Positions 8,766-17,394 are shown, numbered from the stretch's first letter. The stretch is 64,000 nucleotides of DNA from Hungatella sp. UBA5385 (GCA_002409995.1 DHOR01000055.1:29541-93540), one strand, 5' to 3'. Numbers and translations: made by a program. The notes: generated by a model from the sequence alone, not told the origin.

Positions 8766-9634
8766 TGTCTTGCCTCCAGTTCCCTGATCATCAGCTCTCT
8801 GGCCTCATCGACAATCTCAGCAGTGAATACTGCCTCAGGATTCCACAGCTCATAAGCTATGATTCCCTGATAGATCAGCATATCAAGTCCTCCCAGTGCT
8901 CTGCCTCCTGCCGATGTAACATGCTGCATAAATCTGGTTTCAATAGGGGTGTATACAATATCTACAGCAACATCAATTTTCTTATAAAATGTGCCATCCT
9001 CCACAGGTGCCTCATCTATATGAGGATACATTCCCACACTGGTTGTCTGTATGGCAAGATACTTTCCATCGGGAATGTTCTTATAATCTTTCAGCGCCAT
9101 AGGAATCATAATCTGTCTTCCAAATCTTCCATTGATGTCATCAGCCAGCATAACAGCCTTATCCAGACTGCGGTTTAAGATGTATACAACCTTAGCTCCT
9201 TCCTTGGCAAGTACATAGGCGGCAGCCTTTGAGGCCCCCCCTGCTCCAATAAGGATACAAGACCTGTTATGAATGGCAACATCTGCTCCTGTCATTGCTC
9301 TCTTAAGCCCTGCTGCATCTGTGTTATAACCGATGTATCCGCCTTCTGTTCTTACCAGAGTATTCACTGCTCCAATCACTCTGGCATCTTCATCAATATC
9401 CAGCAGATAAGGCATCACAGCCTGCTTATGAGGTACCGTCACATTAAGCCCTGTAAAATTCAGTGCATAGGCGCCTTTTACTGCATCTTCCACTTTATCA
9501 CCCTGAACTTTAAGAGGAACATAAATCTGGTTTACTCCAGTTTTTTCAGAATAAAAATTATGCATCAGAGGTGACAGGGAATGCTCCACCGGATTAGCCA
9601 TAACACCGCATACTTTAGTTTTTCCGTTTATCAT
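8762..9634 (-). CDS. aroE: Shikimate dehydrogenase
   Basis: NADP-dependent reduction of 3-dehydroshikimate to shikimate. I choose the ATG at 9634 (MINGKTKVCGVM; 290 residues) over an upstream in-frame start at 9679. It follows an AGAGG SD and begins 1 nt after the yqeG stop, fitting translational coupling. The shikimate-binding SLSPLMHN is near residue 20, the catalytic lysine lies in NVTVPHKQAVM, and the dinucleotide loop is GAGGASKAA. The conserved order yqeG-aroE-aroK-aroQ-efp supports the call. Confidence 0.96.
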   Translation of the reverse strand: MINGKTKVCGVMANPVEHSLSPLMHNFYSEKTGVNQIYVPLKVQGDKVEDAVKGAYALNFTGLNVTVPHKQAVMPYLLDIDEDARVIGAVNTLVRTEGGYIGYNTDAAGLKRAMTGADVAIHNRSCILIGAGGASKAAAYVLAKEGAKVVYILNRSLDKAVMLADDINGRFGRQIMIPMALKDYKNIPDGKYLAIQTTSVGMYPHIDEAPVEDGTFYKKIDVAVDIVYTPIETRFMQHVTSAGGRALGGLDMLIYQGIIAYELWNPEAVFTAEIVDEARELMIRELEARQ

Positions 9635-9635
9635 A

Positions 9636-10145
9636 CTATCTGCCTCTTTTTTTATAGTTTCTGTAAAAATATAAAACAACAGCCTCCAGATAACGTTTCA
9701 GCACAATCTGAATCTCTTCCCTGGGATTCATAGGCTTCACCAGAATCGCATAGATTCCTGTTCTTTTGGCCCCATAGACATCAGTAAATAACTGATCCCC
9801 TACAAAAATGGTTGTATCTCTGTCTGTTCCCATCAGTTCCATTGCCTTTTTATAGCTTTTTCTTGAGGGCTTGTTTCCTTTGTAAATATACTTAGAGCCG
9901 CCTACAGCCTTTGCAAAAGCTGCAACTCTCGGCTCCTTGTTGTTGGAAAGCAGACACACCTCCATCCCCATTCTTTCAAGCCTGTTAAAAAGCTCTATGG
10001 CTCTTTCATCAGCTGGCGCATCATGGGGCACCAGAGTATTGTCTACATCAAAAATAACGCCTCTGATTCCTTTTTCATAAAACTCATCAAATGCAATCTC
10101 ATAAGTTGAACTCACATCTTCATCCGGGTAAAATCTCTTTAACAT
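9636..10145 (-). CDS. yqeG: YqeG-family HAD IIIA-type phosphatase
   Basis: A 169-residue haloacid dehalogenase-fold protein. FDVDNTLVPHDAP carries the two nucleophile/acid aspartates, LLSNNKEPRV is motif II, and VGDQLFTDVYGA is motif IV. YqeG-type proteins are conserved in Firmicutes, often beside aroE. Related enzymes dephosphorylate phosphatidylglycerophosphate or other small phosphates, but the substrate of this one is not established. It starts 8 bp after the nrdR stop and is coupled to aroE. Confidence 0.9.
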   Translation of the reverse strand: MLKRFYPDEDVSSTYEIAFDEFYEKGIRGVIFDVDNTLVPHDAPADERAIELFNRLERMGMEVCLLSNNKEPRVAAFAKAVGGSKYIYKGNKPSRKSYKKAMELMGTDRDTTIFVGDQLFTDVYGAKRTGIYAILVKPMNPREEIQIVLKRYLEAVVLYFYRNYKKRGR

Positions 10146-10153
10146 ACGTTTTC

Positions 10154-10606
10154 CTACTTCTTCAACAGTTTGCCGAGTTCCTCCATGAATGTATTCACAT
10201 CCTTGAATTCACGATATACTGACGCGAATCTTACGTATGCTACCTCATCGACTTCTTTCAGCTTATTCATCACCATCTCACCAATAACGGTGGTCTCCAC
10301 TTCCCTCTCCTCTAAATTAAACACCTGAGTCTCAATCTCATTGACCATGGTGTCAATCTGCTGGGAAGAAACGGGCCGCTTATGACAGGAGTGGACAATT
10401 CCCTTCTCTATCTTGGAACGGTCGTAAATCTCCCTGGAATTATCCTTTTTAATGACCATTAACGGCATGGTTTCCAGCTTTTCATAAGTGGTAAAACGTT
10501 TCCCGCATTTTTCACATTGTCTGCGGCGCCGAATGGAACTGTTATCATCGGCTGGTCTGGAATCAATGACCTTTGTGTCTGCTTCGTTGCAAAATGGACA
10601 TTTCAC
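10154..10606 (-). CDS. nrdR: Transcriptional repressor NrdR
   Basis: NrdR represses ribonucleotide reductase genes in response to dATP/ATP. The 150-residue protein has the N-terminal zinc ribbon (C3, C6, C31, C34, with the RRRRQCEKCGKRFTTYE segment). The ATP-cone domain follows (MPLMVIKKDNSREIYDRSKI). The length is canonical. No ribonucleotide reductase gene lies in the window. ymxH is 91 bp upstream on the same strand. Confidence 0.97.
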   Translation of the reverse strand: MKCPFCNEADTKVIDSRPADDNSSIRRRRQCEKCGKRFTTYEKLETMPLMVIKKDNSREIYDRSKIEKGIVHSCHKRPVSSQQIDTMVNEIETQVFNLEEREVETTVIGEMVMNKLKEVDEVAYVRFASVYREFKDVNTFMEELGKLLKK

Positions 10607-10697
10607 GTCGCTAATCCTCCTGTATTCAGAATTTATTCCTGATTAATTATGTATCTAATATACCCTACTATCTTTAGAATCGCAAGACTATCTTAGC

Positions 10698-10958
10698 CTA
10701 TATACCGCAATTCTCAGTTGCTTTCTCTAAATCCACCTTTACTAAAATAACATCAGGTCCTACCTGACAGATGTTGCAAAAGGGAATGATGTACTCCTTT
10801 TCACGAACCAGAAATCCGCAGAAGCTGCCGGGACCGGGAACGATAAGGGCAAGCATACAGCCTGTGTCCATATCAAAATCCACGTCTCCAACAAAGCCCA
10901 GTCTCTTACAGTCACAGATATTAATTACTTCCTTTTGTTTCAGATCACATATACGCAT
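10698..10958 (-). CDS. YlmC/YmxH-family sporulation protein (PRC-barrel)
   Basis: An 86-residue PRC-barrel-like protein. It opens MRICDLKQKEVINICDCKRLGFVGDVDFD and has PGPGSFCGFLVREKEYIIPF, the YlmC/YmxH pattern. The exact function is unknown. In many spore-formers it lies just after sigG in the order spoIIGA-sigE-sigG-ymxH-nrdR. Here it is still beside nrdR, but the sigma genes are elsewhere in the window. Confidence 0.88.
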   Translation of the reverse strand: MRICDLKQKEVINICDCKRLGFVGDVDFDMDTGCMLALIVPGPGSFCGFLVREKEYIIPFCNICQVGPDVILVKVDLEKATENCGI

Positions 10959-11038
10959 AGCTATACTCCTTCTATTGGCTTAGTATATTCTATGCACCGG
11001 ATGTCTGTGTGACCCGCCATCTGTTATTGTTTTCATTT

Positions 11039-11929
11039 CTACTGATCTATATTATTGTTGTCTTTATATCCATTTTCAATAATAATCTCATTGTCAGAGG
11101 GCTCATTGGTTTCATATCCTCTGTTTATATCATATGCCTCATAAGCTTCATAGGTTATGTAAGGCTCCGGCTCCTGACTTTGTTTCAAATCCAGATAAAA
11201 TTGGGCCAATGTACACTGCATATATGGAAAAACCCATAACAAACCAATTCCCATAGAGCAATAACCAAGCAGCACCATACCGAAAAAGCTAAAATTAACA
11301 TAAAACAATCTTCCTTTATGCCCCTTCATCATTGAAAAACTTTCCTTCATACACTCTATGACCCCTTTATCAGGTGAATCAATCAGAATGAATACGCTCT
11401 GGGAGACAGAATAAGAAAATATAATTGATCCAACATATGTTAGTATCACTATTAAAATATATAGAATAACCAACACCATATTGCCTGTAATAGCCATGCT
11501 GATCTGAACCACCATCTGAGGAACAGAGATAAGCAGATTAATTAAGTAAATCAAAAAGAGCAACCCTAAAAATTTAAGAGGACTGTTTCCAAAGGCATAT
11601 AAAACATCACCTATATCTGCAGACTGACCTCTGGAGAGTTTCATATAAATAGAGTTCATTCCCACTCCCAAAAGACCAATCACAGCTACGATGACAAACC
11701 CGACCACCAGGGCGAATATAAGATTTTCCACCATCTGCCAAACTGGGTTTACTGTACTGTAAAATCCTTTAAAAGTGATTACCGTATAAATTCCCAATCC
11801 AAATATTGAAAGAAAAACAATAACTATTGTAAGTAAGGATATAAGAAGCATAATTCCAATACACAAACCATAATTCCCTTTTAAAGTATTCTTAGCTCTT
11901 TTTTTAAGTTCTGCCGACGTTGTTCTCAT
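11039..11929 (-). CDS. DUF975 family integral membrane protein
   Basis: A 296-residue protein with about six hydrophobic segments. Its N-terminus RTTSAELKKRAKNTLKGNYGLCI is the DUF975 signature (basic amphipathic stretch before the first membrane helix). The C-terminal tail is tyrosine- and asparagine-rich and probably cytoplasmic. The function of DUF975 is unknown. It starts 1 bp before the stop of the upstream DUF4190 gene, so the two are co-transcribed and translationally coupled. Confidence 0.85.
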   Translation of the reverse strand: MRTTSAELKKRAKNTLKGNYGLCIGIMLLISLLTIVIVFLSIFGLGIYTVITFKGFYSTVNPVWQMVENLIFALVVGFVIVAVIGLLGVGMNSIYMKLSRGQSADIGDVLYAFGNSPLKFLGLLFLIYLINLLISVPQMVVQISMAITGNMVLVILYILIVILTYVGSIIFSYSVSQSVFILIDSPDKGVIECMKESFSMMKGHKGRLFYVNFSFFGMVLLGYCSMGIGLLWVFPYMQCTLAQFYLDLKQSQEPEPYITYEAYEAYDINRGYETNEPSDNEIIIENGYKDNNNIDQ

Positions 11930-12264
11930 TAGAAGTCACCTCCAAAAGGATTTGATGTAAAGAAGCCAAGCGCAATCATAAGGATCAGGAATACAATGCC
12001 CAAAACCATTCCTATAATTGATGTAATAAGTCCTGTCTTTGCATAGTTTTCCATACGGTCACCTGTATTAGAGAGCAAGGCAAACAAAATCCCCAGACCG
12101 CCAAATATAAAACCTCCATAACAACAGCAGGCTGTTACAATGGATAATATCCCCATAATAAGAGAGGCCAAAGCCATGTTGCTCTGTTTCGCATTGCTGG
12201 GTTTATAGCTCCCGGATGACGTTCCTTCTGTTTCTTCATAACCAGAACCATTTTCATACTCCAT
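11929..12264 (-). CDS. DUF4190-type small membrane protein
   Basis: A 111-residue protein with a hydrophilic Gly/Ser/Asn-rich N-terminus followed by two membrane helices. The helices contain LASLIMGILSIVTACCCYGGFIFGGLGILFALLS and end GLITSIIGMVLGIVFLILMI. This is the usual DUF4190 arrangement. The function is unknown. It pairs with the DUF975 gene downstream. The ATG is preceded by AAAGGAG. Confidence 0.8.
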   Translation of the reverse strand: MEYENGSGYEETEGTSSGSYKPSNAKQSNMALASLIMGILSIVTACCCYGGFIFGGLGILFALLSNTGDRMENYAKTGLITSIIGMVLGIVFLILMIALGFFTSNPFGGDF

Positions 12265-12336
12265 ATTGTGTCTCCTTTTATATTATTAATAAATATTTCC
12301 AGTTTATTATACAATATTCTTTCAATTATGTAAAAC

Positions 12337-12381
12337 AAAAATCCGGCAGAATCTGTAAAAACAGACCGCAGCCGGATTTTT
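12337..12381 (-). terminator. Rho-independent terminator of metNIQ
   Basis: The hairpin AAAAATCCGGC (12337-12347) / GCCGGATTTTT (12371-12381) has an inner TCTGT/ACAGA stem and is flanked by T-runs. It lies 46 nt past the metQ stop. Confidence 0.85.
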
Positions 12382-12426
12382 AATTTATAGAGCCTGTATC
12401 GCAGAATCTCTGCCGAAACCCGTTAA

Positions 12427-13344
12427 TTAATATAACGGAACAACAGCTCCTTCGTAAGTATCTTCAATAAATTTCTTCACAGTATCGCTTGTGAGAGCTT
12501 CCATTAAAGCTTTGGTGGATTCTGTGCTTTCTTCACCTTCACGAACTGCTACAACATTGCCATAAGTAGTTGCTGCAATGGAGTCAGTATCTTCTGCTGC
12601 CAGTGCGTCAGAAACCTTTAAACCTGCCTGGATTGCATAGTTACCGTTAATTACAGCAATATCCACATCACCTAAAGAACGTGGAAGCTGAGCTGCTTCG
12701 ATTTCGATGATATTTAAGTTCTTATCATTCTTAACAATGTCCTTTTTGGTTGCTTCCAGACCAACACCTTCTTTTAACTCAATGAGACCGTTGTCAGCCA
12801 GAAGAAGGAGTGCTCTTGCTTCATTGGAAACGTCATTAGGAACAGCTACATCAGCTCCGTCAGGAAGCTCTTCTAAAGATGTGGTTTTGCCGCCATAGAT
12901 TCCGAATGGCTCATAATGAATAGAGCCTGCACTTACAAGTGTTGTTCCTCTCTCTTCATTAAACTGCTCTAAGTATGGGAAATGCTGAAAATAGTTTGCA
13001 TCTAAATCTCCGGAATCCAGAGCCACATCAGGCTGAACATAGTCTGTGTACTCTTTGATCTCCAGATCATAACCTTTTTCCTTTAAAACTTCCTTAGCTG
13101 CCACTAAAATCTCAGCATGAGGAGCAGGTGTGGCACCTACAATAATCTTCTTTAAATCCTCTGCCTTCGCTTCTGTTGCCTCTTCACCTGCAGCTTCTGT
13201 AGTCTCTTCGCCTGTTGTTGCTGCCTCTGTTGCTGTTTCTACTGCAGTAGTTGCTGCTGTGGTCTCCTTTGCTCCGCCGCCGCAAGCTGTCAGTGCACCT
13301 GCTGCCAGTACTGCTGCTGCCAATACATAGATTGATTTCTTCAT
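12427..13344 (-). CDS. metQ: MetQ/NlpA-family methionine-binding lipoprotein
   Basis: Extracytoplasmic substrate-binding component of the D/L-methionine ABC importer. The 305-residue precursor has a signal peptide with lipobox LTAC (C21). A Thr/Glu/Ala-rich flexible linker of about 40 residues follows. The MetQ fold begins KIIVGATPAPHAEIL and includes YVQPDVALDSGDLDANYFQHFPYLEQF. It is the third gene of metN-metI-metQ and is followed by a strong terminator. The linker is longer than usual but typical of Lachnospiraceae-type lipoproteins. Confidence 0.95.
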   Translation of the reverse strand: MKKSIYVLAAAVLAAGALTACGGGAKETTAATTAVETATEAATTGEETTEAAGEEATEAKAEDLKKIIVGATPAPHAEILVAAKEVLKEKGYDLEIKEYTDYVQPDVALDSGDLDANYFQHFPYLEQFNEERGTTLVSAGSIHYEPFGIYGGKTTSLEELPDGADVAVPNDVSNEARALLLLADNGLIELKEGVGLEATKKDIVKNDKNLNIIEIEAAQLPRSLGDVDIAVINGNYAIQAGLKVSDALAAEDTDSIAATTYGNVVAVREGEESTESTKALMEALTSDTVKKFIEDTYEGAVVPLY

Positions 13345-13421
13345 AATTAAATTCCTCCTTTTTTTTATAAAAGCTTTATATGTAATGCCTTAATATGGCA
13401 ATTACTTACTTCATAACTCAC

Positions 13422-14087
13422 TTAATTAATTCTCTTATCATTTATCTTCGCCAGCTTCATTCCTGCTTCCTGAATAATCTGTACGATAATCACCAGAATC
13501 GCCACAGTAACAAACATCATCTCTGTTTCATATCTGTAATAGCCGTATTTGATAGCAATATCTCCAAGACCGCCGCCGCCTACAAAACCGGACATTGCGG
13601 AATAGCCCAGAATCGTTGTAATAGATAGAGCTGCACCAATAAGAAGTGATGGTTTTGCCTCAGGCAGCAATACCTTCCATACAATCTCAAAGGTTGAAGC
13701 GCCCATGGATTTAGCTGCTTCAATTACACCTGCGTCCACTTCTTTAAAGGAAGACTCCACCACTCTTGCTACATAAGGAGCTGCTGCAAATACCAGCGGC
13801 GGGATAACAGCTTTTGCTCCAAGAGTTGTTCCCACAATTCTCTTAGTAATAGGAAGTACCATAATCAGTAAAATAATAAATGGAACTGAACGAAGCAGAT
13901 TAATGATTAATCCCAGTATTTTATGAATCAAGGGAAGAGGTCTGATCCCGTCCTTATCTGTAACAATCAGAATAATTCCAAGTGGAATTCCAATTAAATA
14001 GGAGAATAAGGAAGAGGTAAAGGTCATAAACAGAGTTTCCAATATTCCTGTTTTCAGCATATCAATGGTTGATGCATCAAAAATCAT
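13422..14087 (-). CDS. metI: Methionine ABC transporter permease
   Basis: A 221-residue membrane protein with about five transmembrane helices and the permease EAA loop (VIEAAKSMGASTFEIVWKVLLPEAKPS) that docks MetN. The LRSVPFIILLI segment is typical of MetI. The start overlaps the end of metN by 11 bp, so translation is coupled. Confidence 0.95.
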   Translation of the reverse strand: MIFDASTIDMLKTGILETLFMTFTSSLFSYLIGIPLGIILIVTDKDGIRPLPLIHKILGLIINLLRSVPFIILLIMVLPITKRIVGTTLGAKAVIPPLVFAAAPYVARVVESSFKEVDAGVIEAAKSMGASTFEIVWKVLLPEAKPSLLIGAALSITTILGYSAMSGFVGGGGLGDIAIKYGYYRYETEMMFVTVAILVIIVQIIQEAGMKLAKINDKRIN

Positions 14088-15099
14088 AATCTTTCACCTC
14101 CTCATGGGGTACTTTGGCTGTTTTTAAATAGTTAAGAATACGGTTGGCATCTATTTCATCTTCAGGAAGCTGAATCACCATCTGCCCCATGGCAGTTCCC
14201 TTAATGTCTCTGGTCTCTGCATGGATAATATTCACAGGGACTTTACAGGCAAGAATCATATTGGCAAGTACAGGCTCAAAAGAGGAACGTCCGTCAAATG
14301 AGATTCTCACTCTTTTAGAATTGCCAAAGCCTACTACCTGTTCTGCCGCATCTCCCAATATCAGCTGACGGCCGATTTTGGATTTTGGCTCTGAGAAAAT
14401 GCGGGAAACACTTCCAACCTCTGCAATATGGCTCTGATCAATAATTGCCACACGGTCACAAATGGCTTCAATTACCGACATCTCATGGGTGATTACTACC
14501 ACTGTCACCCCCAAATCTTTATTAATTTCTTTTAATAAATTTAATATGGATTTAGTTGTGTTGGGGTCCAGCGCACTGGTTGCCTCATCGCAGAGAAGGA
14601 TTTTAGGATTGGTGGCAAGTGCTCTTGCAATTGCTACCCTCTGCTTCTGTCCTCCTGACAGTTGGGCCGGATATGCCTTTGCTCTGTCCTGTAAACCTAC
14701 CAGTTCCAGAAGCTCCATTGCCCTTTTCTTTGCGTCCTTTTTAGCTGTTCCTGCTATTTCCAGAGGAAAGCAGATATTCTGGATTACATTTCTCTGTGCC
14801 AGCAGATTAAACTGCTGAAAAATCATACCCATGGACTGCCTTGCCATTCGCTGCTGTCTCCCTGTCATGGCTGACAGGCTTCTGCCTTCAAAAAGCACCT
14901 TCCCTGAAGTGGGAACCTCCAGATAGTTAATACATCGTACCAAAGTACTTTTTCCTGCTCCGCTAAGTCCGATAATGCCAAATATCTCTCCCTGTTCAAT
15001 GGACAGGTTAATATCCTCTAAAGCTTTAATGGGACCACTGGCAGTTTTGAACTCTTTTCCAAGCCCCACCAGCTCAATAATCGGTACTGCTGTTTCCAT
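14077..15099 (-). CDS. metN: Methionine import ATP-binding protein
   Basis: ATPase of the methionine importer. The ATG at 15099 (METAVPIIELV, 340 residues) follows AAAGGA with good spacing; a TTG six codons upstream is in frame but less likely. Motifs: Walker A GLSGAGKST, Q-loop MIFQQFNLL, signature LSGGQKQRVAIARAL, Walker B ILLCDEATSALD. The C-terminal NIL (ACT-like) domain is present (VRISFDGRSSFEPVLANM). In MetN this domain binds methionine and inhibits transport. The gene lies downstream of an unusual leader (15154-15348). Confidence 0.95.
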   Translation of the reverse strand: METAVPIIELVGLGKEFKTASGPIKALEDINLSIEQGEIFGIIGLSGAGKSTLVRCINYLEVPTSGKVLFEGRSLSAMTGRQQRMARQSMGMIFQQFNLLAQRNVIQNICFPLEIAGTAKKDAKKRAMELLELVGLQDRAKAYPAQLSGGQKQRVAIARALATNPKILLCDEATSALDPNTTKSILNLLKEINKDLGVTVVVITHEMSVIEAICDRVAIIDQSHIAEVGSVSRIFSEPKSKIGRQLILGDAAEQVVGFGNSKRVRISFDGRSSFEPVLANMILACKVPVNIIHAETRDIKGTAMGQMVIQLPEDEIDANRILNYLKTAKVPHEEVKDYDF

Positions 15100-15153
15100 G
15101 ATTTTATTTCCTTTCAATAGGTTTTAGACTTTTTATCTTTCTTGTAATAACGC

Positions 15154-15189
15154 AAAAAGGGCCACAAGTCCTGCATAGACTTGCGACCC
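15154..15189 (-). terminator. Intrinsic terminator (attenuator) in the metNIQ leader
   Basis: On the minus strand GGGTCGCAAGTC (15178-15189) pairs, with two G-U wobbles, with GACTTGTGGCCC (15159-15170) around a 7-nt loop. T5 follows (15154-15158). It stands between the leader ORF and metN, about 55 nt before the metN ATG. In that position it must regulate read-through into metNIQ rather than end an operon. Confidence 0.85.
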
Positions 15190-15225
15190 AGTCATTTTAA
15201 TTCAGGCATCCCTGCCCCCAAATCA

Positions 15226-15348
15226 TCACAATCCATACAAATGAATATCCACTATAGGGTTTTTATGGCACATTAACATACGACACATCATCATACACAT
15301 GTCGTTCATCATACACATATTCATCTGCATAGTTGTTTGCTGATTCAT
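15226..15348 (-). CDS. Methionine-rich leader peptide upstream of metNIQ (putative attenuation peptide)
   Basis: A 40-residue ORF with SD AAAGGAG 8 nt before its ATG (15348). The peptide begins MNQQTTMQMNMCMMND and continues MCMMMCRMLMC. Of the first 26 residues 12 are methionine, and residues 12, 18, 22 and 27 are cysteine. The last 13 codons are ordinary. It is preceded by a near-consensus promoter (15410-15438) and followed 37 nt after its stop by an intrinsic terminator, then metN. That order (promoter, control-codon-rich ORF, terminator, cognate transporter genes) is that of a translation-coupled attenuator. A copper- or metal-binding Met/Cys mini-protein is the alternative. No S-box or T-box motif is visible. 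Confidence 0.8.
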   Translation of the reverse strand: MNQQTTMQMNMCMMNDMCMMMCRMLMCHKNPIVDIHLYGL

Positions 15349-15404
15349 GGCAGTTTCTCCTTTCCACTCATTTCTTTCCTACAACCTGACTAGGAATTAC
15401 TTAA

Positions 15405-15438
15405 GGCGTATTTTACGCCACTTCATCCTCTTTGTCAA
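15405..15438 (-). promoter_or_regulatory. Promoter of the met leader with palindrome over the -10
   Basis: Minus strand: TTGACA (15433-15438), 17-nt spacer, TAAAAT (15410-15415). The -10 lies in the perfect 6-bp-arm palindrome GGCGTAAAATACGCC (15405-15419), a likely repressor operator. The predicted start is about 55 nt upstream of the leader ATG. Confidence 0.8.
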
Positions 15439-15484
15439 GCATTTTCTATAATTATTTCAGACTTCGTATTACTATTCAGACTTC

Positions 15485-16888
15485 TTAAGAGCAGAGGTCA
15501 ATAATTACCTGAGCAAATATCTTTACACAGGTCAATAATTCTTCCACTACTGCAAATTCATCTGCTCCGTGCATACGGTTGTCTGTTCCAGGCATGGAAG
15601 CTCCGAAAGCAACTCCATTTTCCAGAGAATGTACGTAGGTGCCGCCGCCTGTAAAGATACATTCTCCCTTTTCACCTGTGTAATCTTCATAAGCCTTTAA
15701 TAGAGTTTTTACAAAATGAGAATTGCCATCTACATGGTGAGGCGGTCTCATGGAATCATTGTGAAGAGTCAGCCCCTTCGCTGCCATATTCTTTCTCACT
15801 ACCTCAAGTACATTTTCCTCATTGGAGCAGATTGGACAACGGCTGTCAAATGTTCCATCCAGTCCGGTATCTGTGATCTTTAGCAGGCTGAATGCCAGTG
15901 TTAAGTCACCTGACAGTTCATCACCCATAGCGATTCCAAGGGCTTTGCCTTCTGTATCACCATGAGGCATTAATTCCAGCAGGTTGCGGATCATAGCAGT
16001 CTGCTCACACTCTGCAAGGGGAAGTTTGCTTAAGTATACCAGAAGACCGGTCAGCGCATTATTGCCTTCCTCAGGAGTAGATGCATGAGCCCCTGTTCCG
16101 ATTGCAGTAATATCGGCATGATCCTCTTCCACTTCAAATTCAAAGACAATTCCTGTCTCTTTCTCTGTTTCCGCTGCTGCCTGCTCCAGATCTTCTACCT
16201 TAATACCACTGACTCTGGCTTTTGTTTTTCCAGGAACAACATTCACCTTGATTCCTGCTTCTAAGCTTACCAGCTTAGGCATAGCAGAAGAAGCAGCCCA
16301 CTCTGCTGTAAAATGGCCGCTTAGAGAACCTTTCTCTGTATTAACAACAGGGAAAGAGGCATCAGGTGAAAATGTCATAGGCGCTTCTTTTTCCACTGCA
16401 TAGTAATGGTCAATATCAGAGCTGCCGCACTCTTCATCAGTGCCAAGAATTAAACGGACATTCTTAGAAAGAGGGATATTTAATTCCTTAACAGCCCTCA
16501 TTGCATACAAAGCAGCTACAGCAGGTCCCTTATCATCTGCTGTACCACGTCCGTATAGCCTGCCGTCTTTTTCCACAGGTACAAATGGCTCTGTTTCCTT
16601 CCAGCCCTCTCCTGCAGGAACCACATCAAGGTGGGCAAGAATATCAAGGTGACGCTCCTTGTCATTTAAATCTGCTGTTCCAACATAATTATCATAATTA
16701 TTAATGGAGAAGCCATAAGATTCTGCCATTTCCAATGCCTGATTCAAAGCTGTAAAGGCGCCTTCCCCAAAAGGCATTCCCTCTTTGTATGGCATCTTCT
16801 CACTGTTGATCCGGCATAAAGTGCATATATCCTCGATCATCTCCTGCTTGTGAGCAGCCACATACTCTTCAATCTGTTTTCTGTACAT
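15485..16888 (-). CDS. pepV: Dipeptidase PepV-like (M20 family metallopeptidase)
   Basis: A 467-residue zinc aminoacyl-dipeptidase of the M20A Sapep/PepV group. Metal-ligand motifs visible: DILAHLDVVPAGEGW, GRGTADDKGPAVAALYAM, LGTDEECGSSD, and the C-terminal GGGTYVHSLENGVAFG and MHGADEF. The middle lid domain occupies roughly residues 180-380. It probably cleaves short peptides in the cytoplasm. Its position just upstream of the metNIQ control region looks incidental, since the 136-bp gap contains the met promoter. Confidence 0.92.
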   Translation of the reverse strand: MYRKQIEEYVAAHKQEMIEDICTLCRINSEKMPYKEGMPFGEGAFTALNQALEMAESYGFSINNYDNYVGTADLNDKERHLDILAHLDVVPAGEGWKETEPFVPVEKDGRLYGRGTADDKGPAVAALYAMRAVKELNIPLSKNVRLILGTDEECGSSDIDHYYAVEKEAPMTFSPDASFPVVNTEKGSLSGHFTAEWAASSAMPKLVSLEAGIKVNVVPGKTKARVSGIKVEDLEQAAAETEKETGIVFEFEVEEDHADITAIGTGAHASTPEEGNNALTGLLVYLSKLPLAECEQTAMIRNLLELMPHGDTEGKALGIAMGDELSGDLTLAFSLLKITDTGLDGTFDSRCPICSNEENVLEVVRKNMAAKGLTLHNDSMRPPHHVDGNSHFVKTLLKAYEDYTGEKGECIFTGGGTYVHSLENGVAFGASMPGTDNRMHGADEFAVVEELLTCVKIFAQVIIDLCS

Positions 16889-16911
16889 ACTTATCCTTCC
16901 TTTCCGACTAA

Positions 16912-17361
16912 CTATTTCATCATGGAAGCAAGAGTTTCATTGACTACCTTGCCATCCGCCTTGCCTTTGACTCTTGGCATCAGTACTTTCATGATTTTAC
17001 CCTTGTCAGCAGGGGAAGGTGTTTCAATTCCAAGCTCTGCAAGTACAGCGTCAATCACTTCTCTGATCTGATCCACAGACATATCCTCTGGGGCAAATTC
17101 CTTGTAAACTGCAATTCTGGCTGCAGCCTCTTCCCTGATATCATCTCTGTCAGCAGGTGCTGTATCATAGGTTTCCTGACTCTGCTTCAGCTCTTTCTTA
17201 ACGATTGCATTGGCTTCGTCTTCTGTCATGGGGTGATCCTTGTTGTCAATTTCAAAATTCTTCAGTGCAGCAAGAAGCATGGACAATGATTCTTTCCTTG
17301 GCTTGTCTTTTGCCTTCATAGCTTCCACCATTGCTGCTCTTACTTCATCAATCTTGCTCAT
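16912..17361 (-). CDS. GatB/YqeY domain-containing protein
   Basis: A 149-residue helical protein of the YqeY family. It begins MSKIDEVRAAMVEAMKAKDKPRKESLSMLLAALKN and has the two-domain layout, with a C-terminal GatB-like half (MKVLMPRVKGKADGKVVNETLASMMK). The domain resembles the tRNA-binding tail of GatB. The function in isolation is uncertain. Same strand as pepV (23 bp) and prfC (33 bp), so possibly co-transcribed. Confidence 0.92.
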   Translation of the reverse strand: MSKIDEVRAAMVEAMKAKDKPRKESLSMLLAALKNFEIDNKDHPMTEDEANAIVKKELKQSQETYDTAPADRDDIREEAAARIAVYKEFAPEDMSVDQIREVIDAVLAELGIETPSPADKGKIMKVLMPRVKGKADGKVVNETLASMMK

Positions 17362-17394
17362 AAATGCTGCCTCCTTATATTTTGATTCTCCAGA

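Noticed and set aside
12135..12338. 67-codon open frame overlapping the DUF4190 gene
   Set aside because: Same strand, different frame from a gene with good family motifs; no SD or recognisable product.
15121..15440. S-box (SAM) or T-box riboswitch before metNIQ
   Set aside because: I see neither the conserved SAM-I core nor a GGTGGTACCGCG-type T-box; the leader is occupied by a translated-looking Met-rich ORF.
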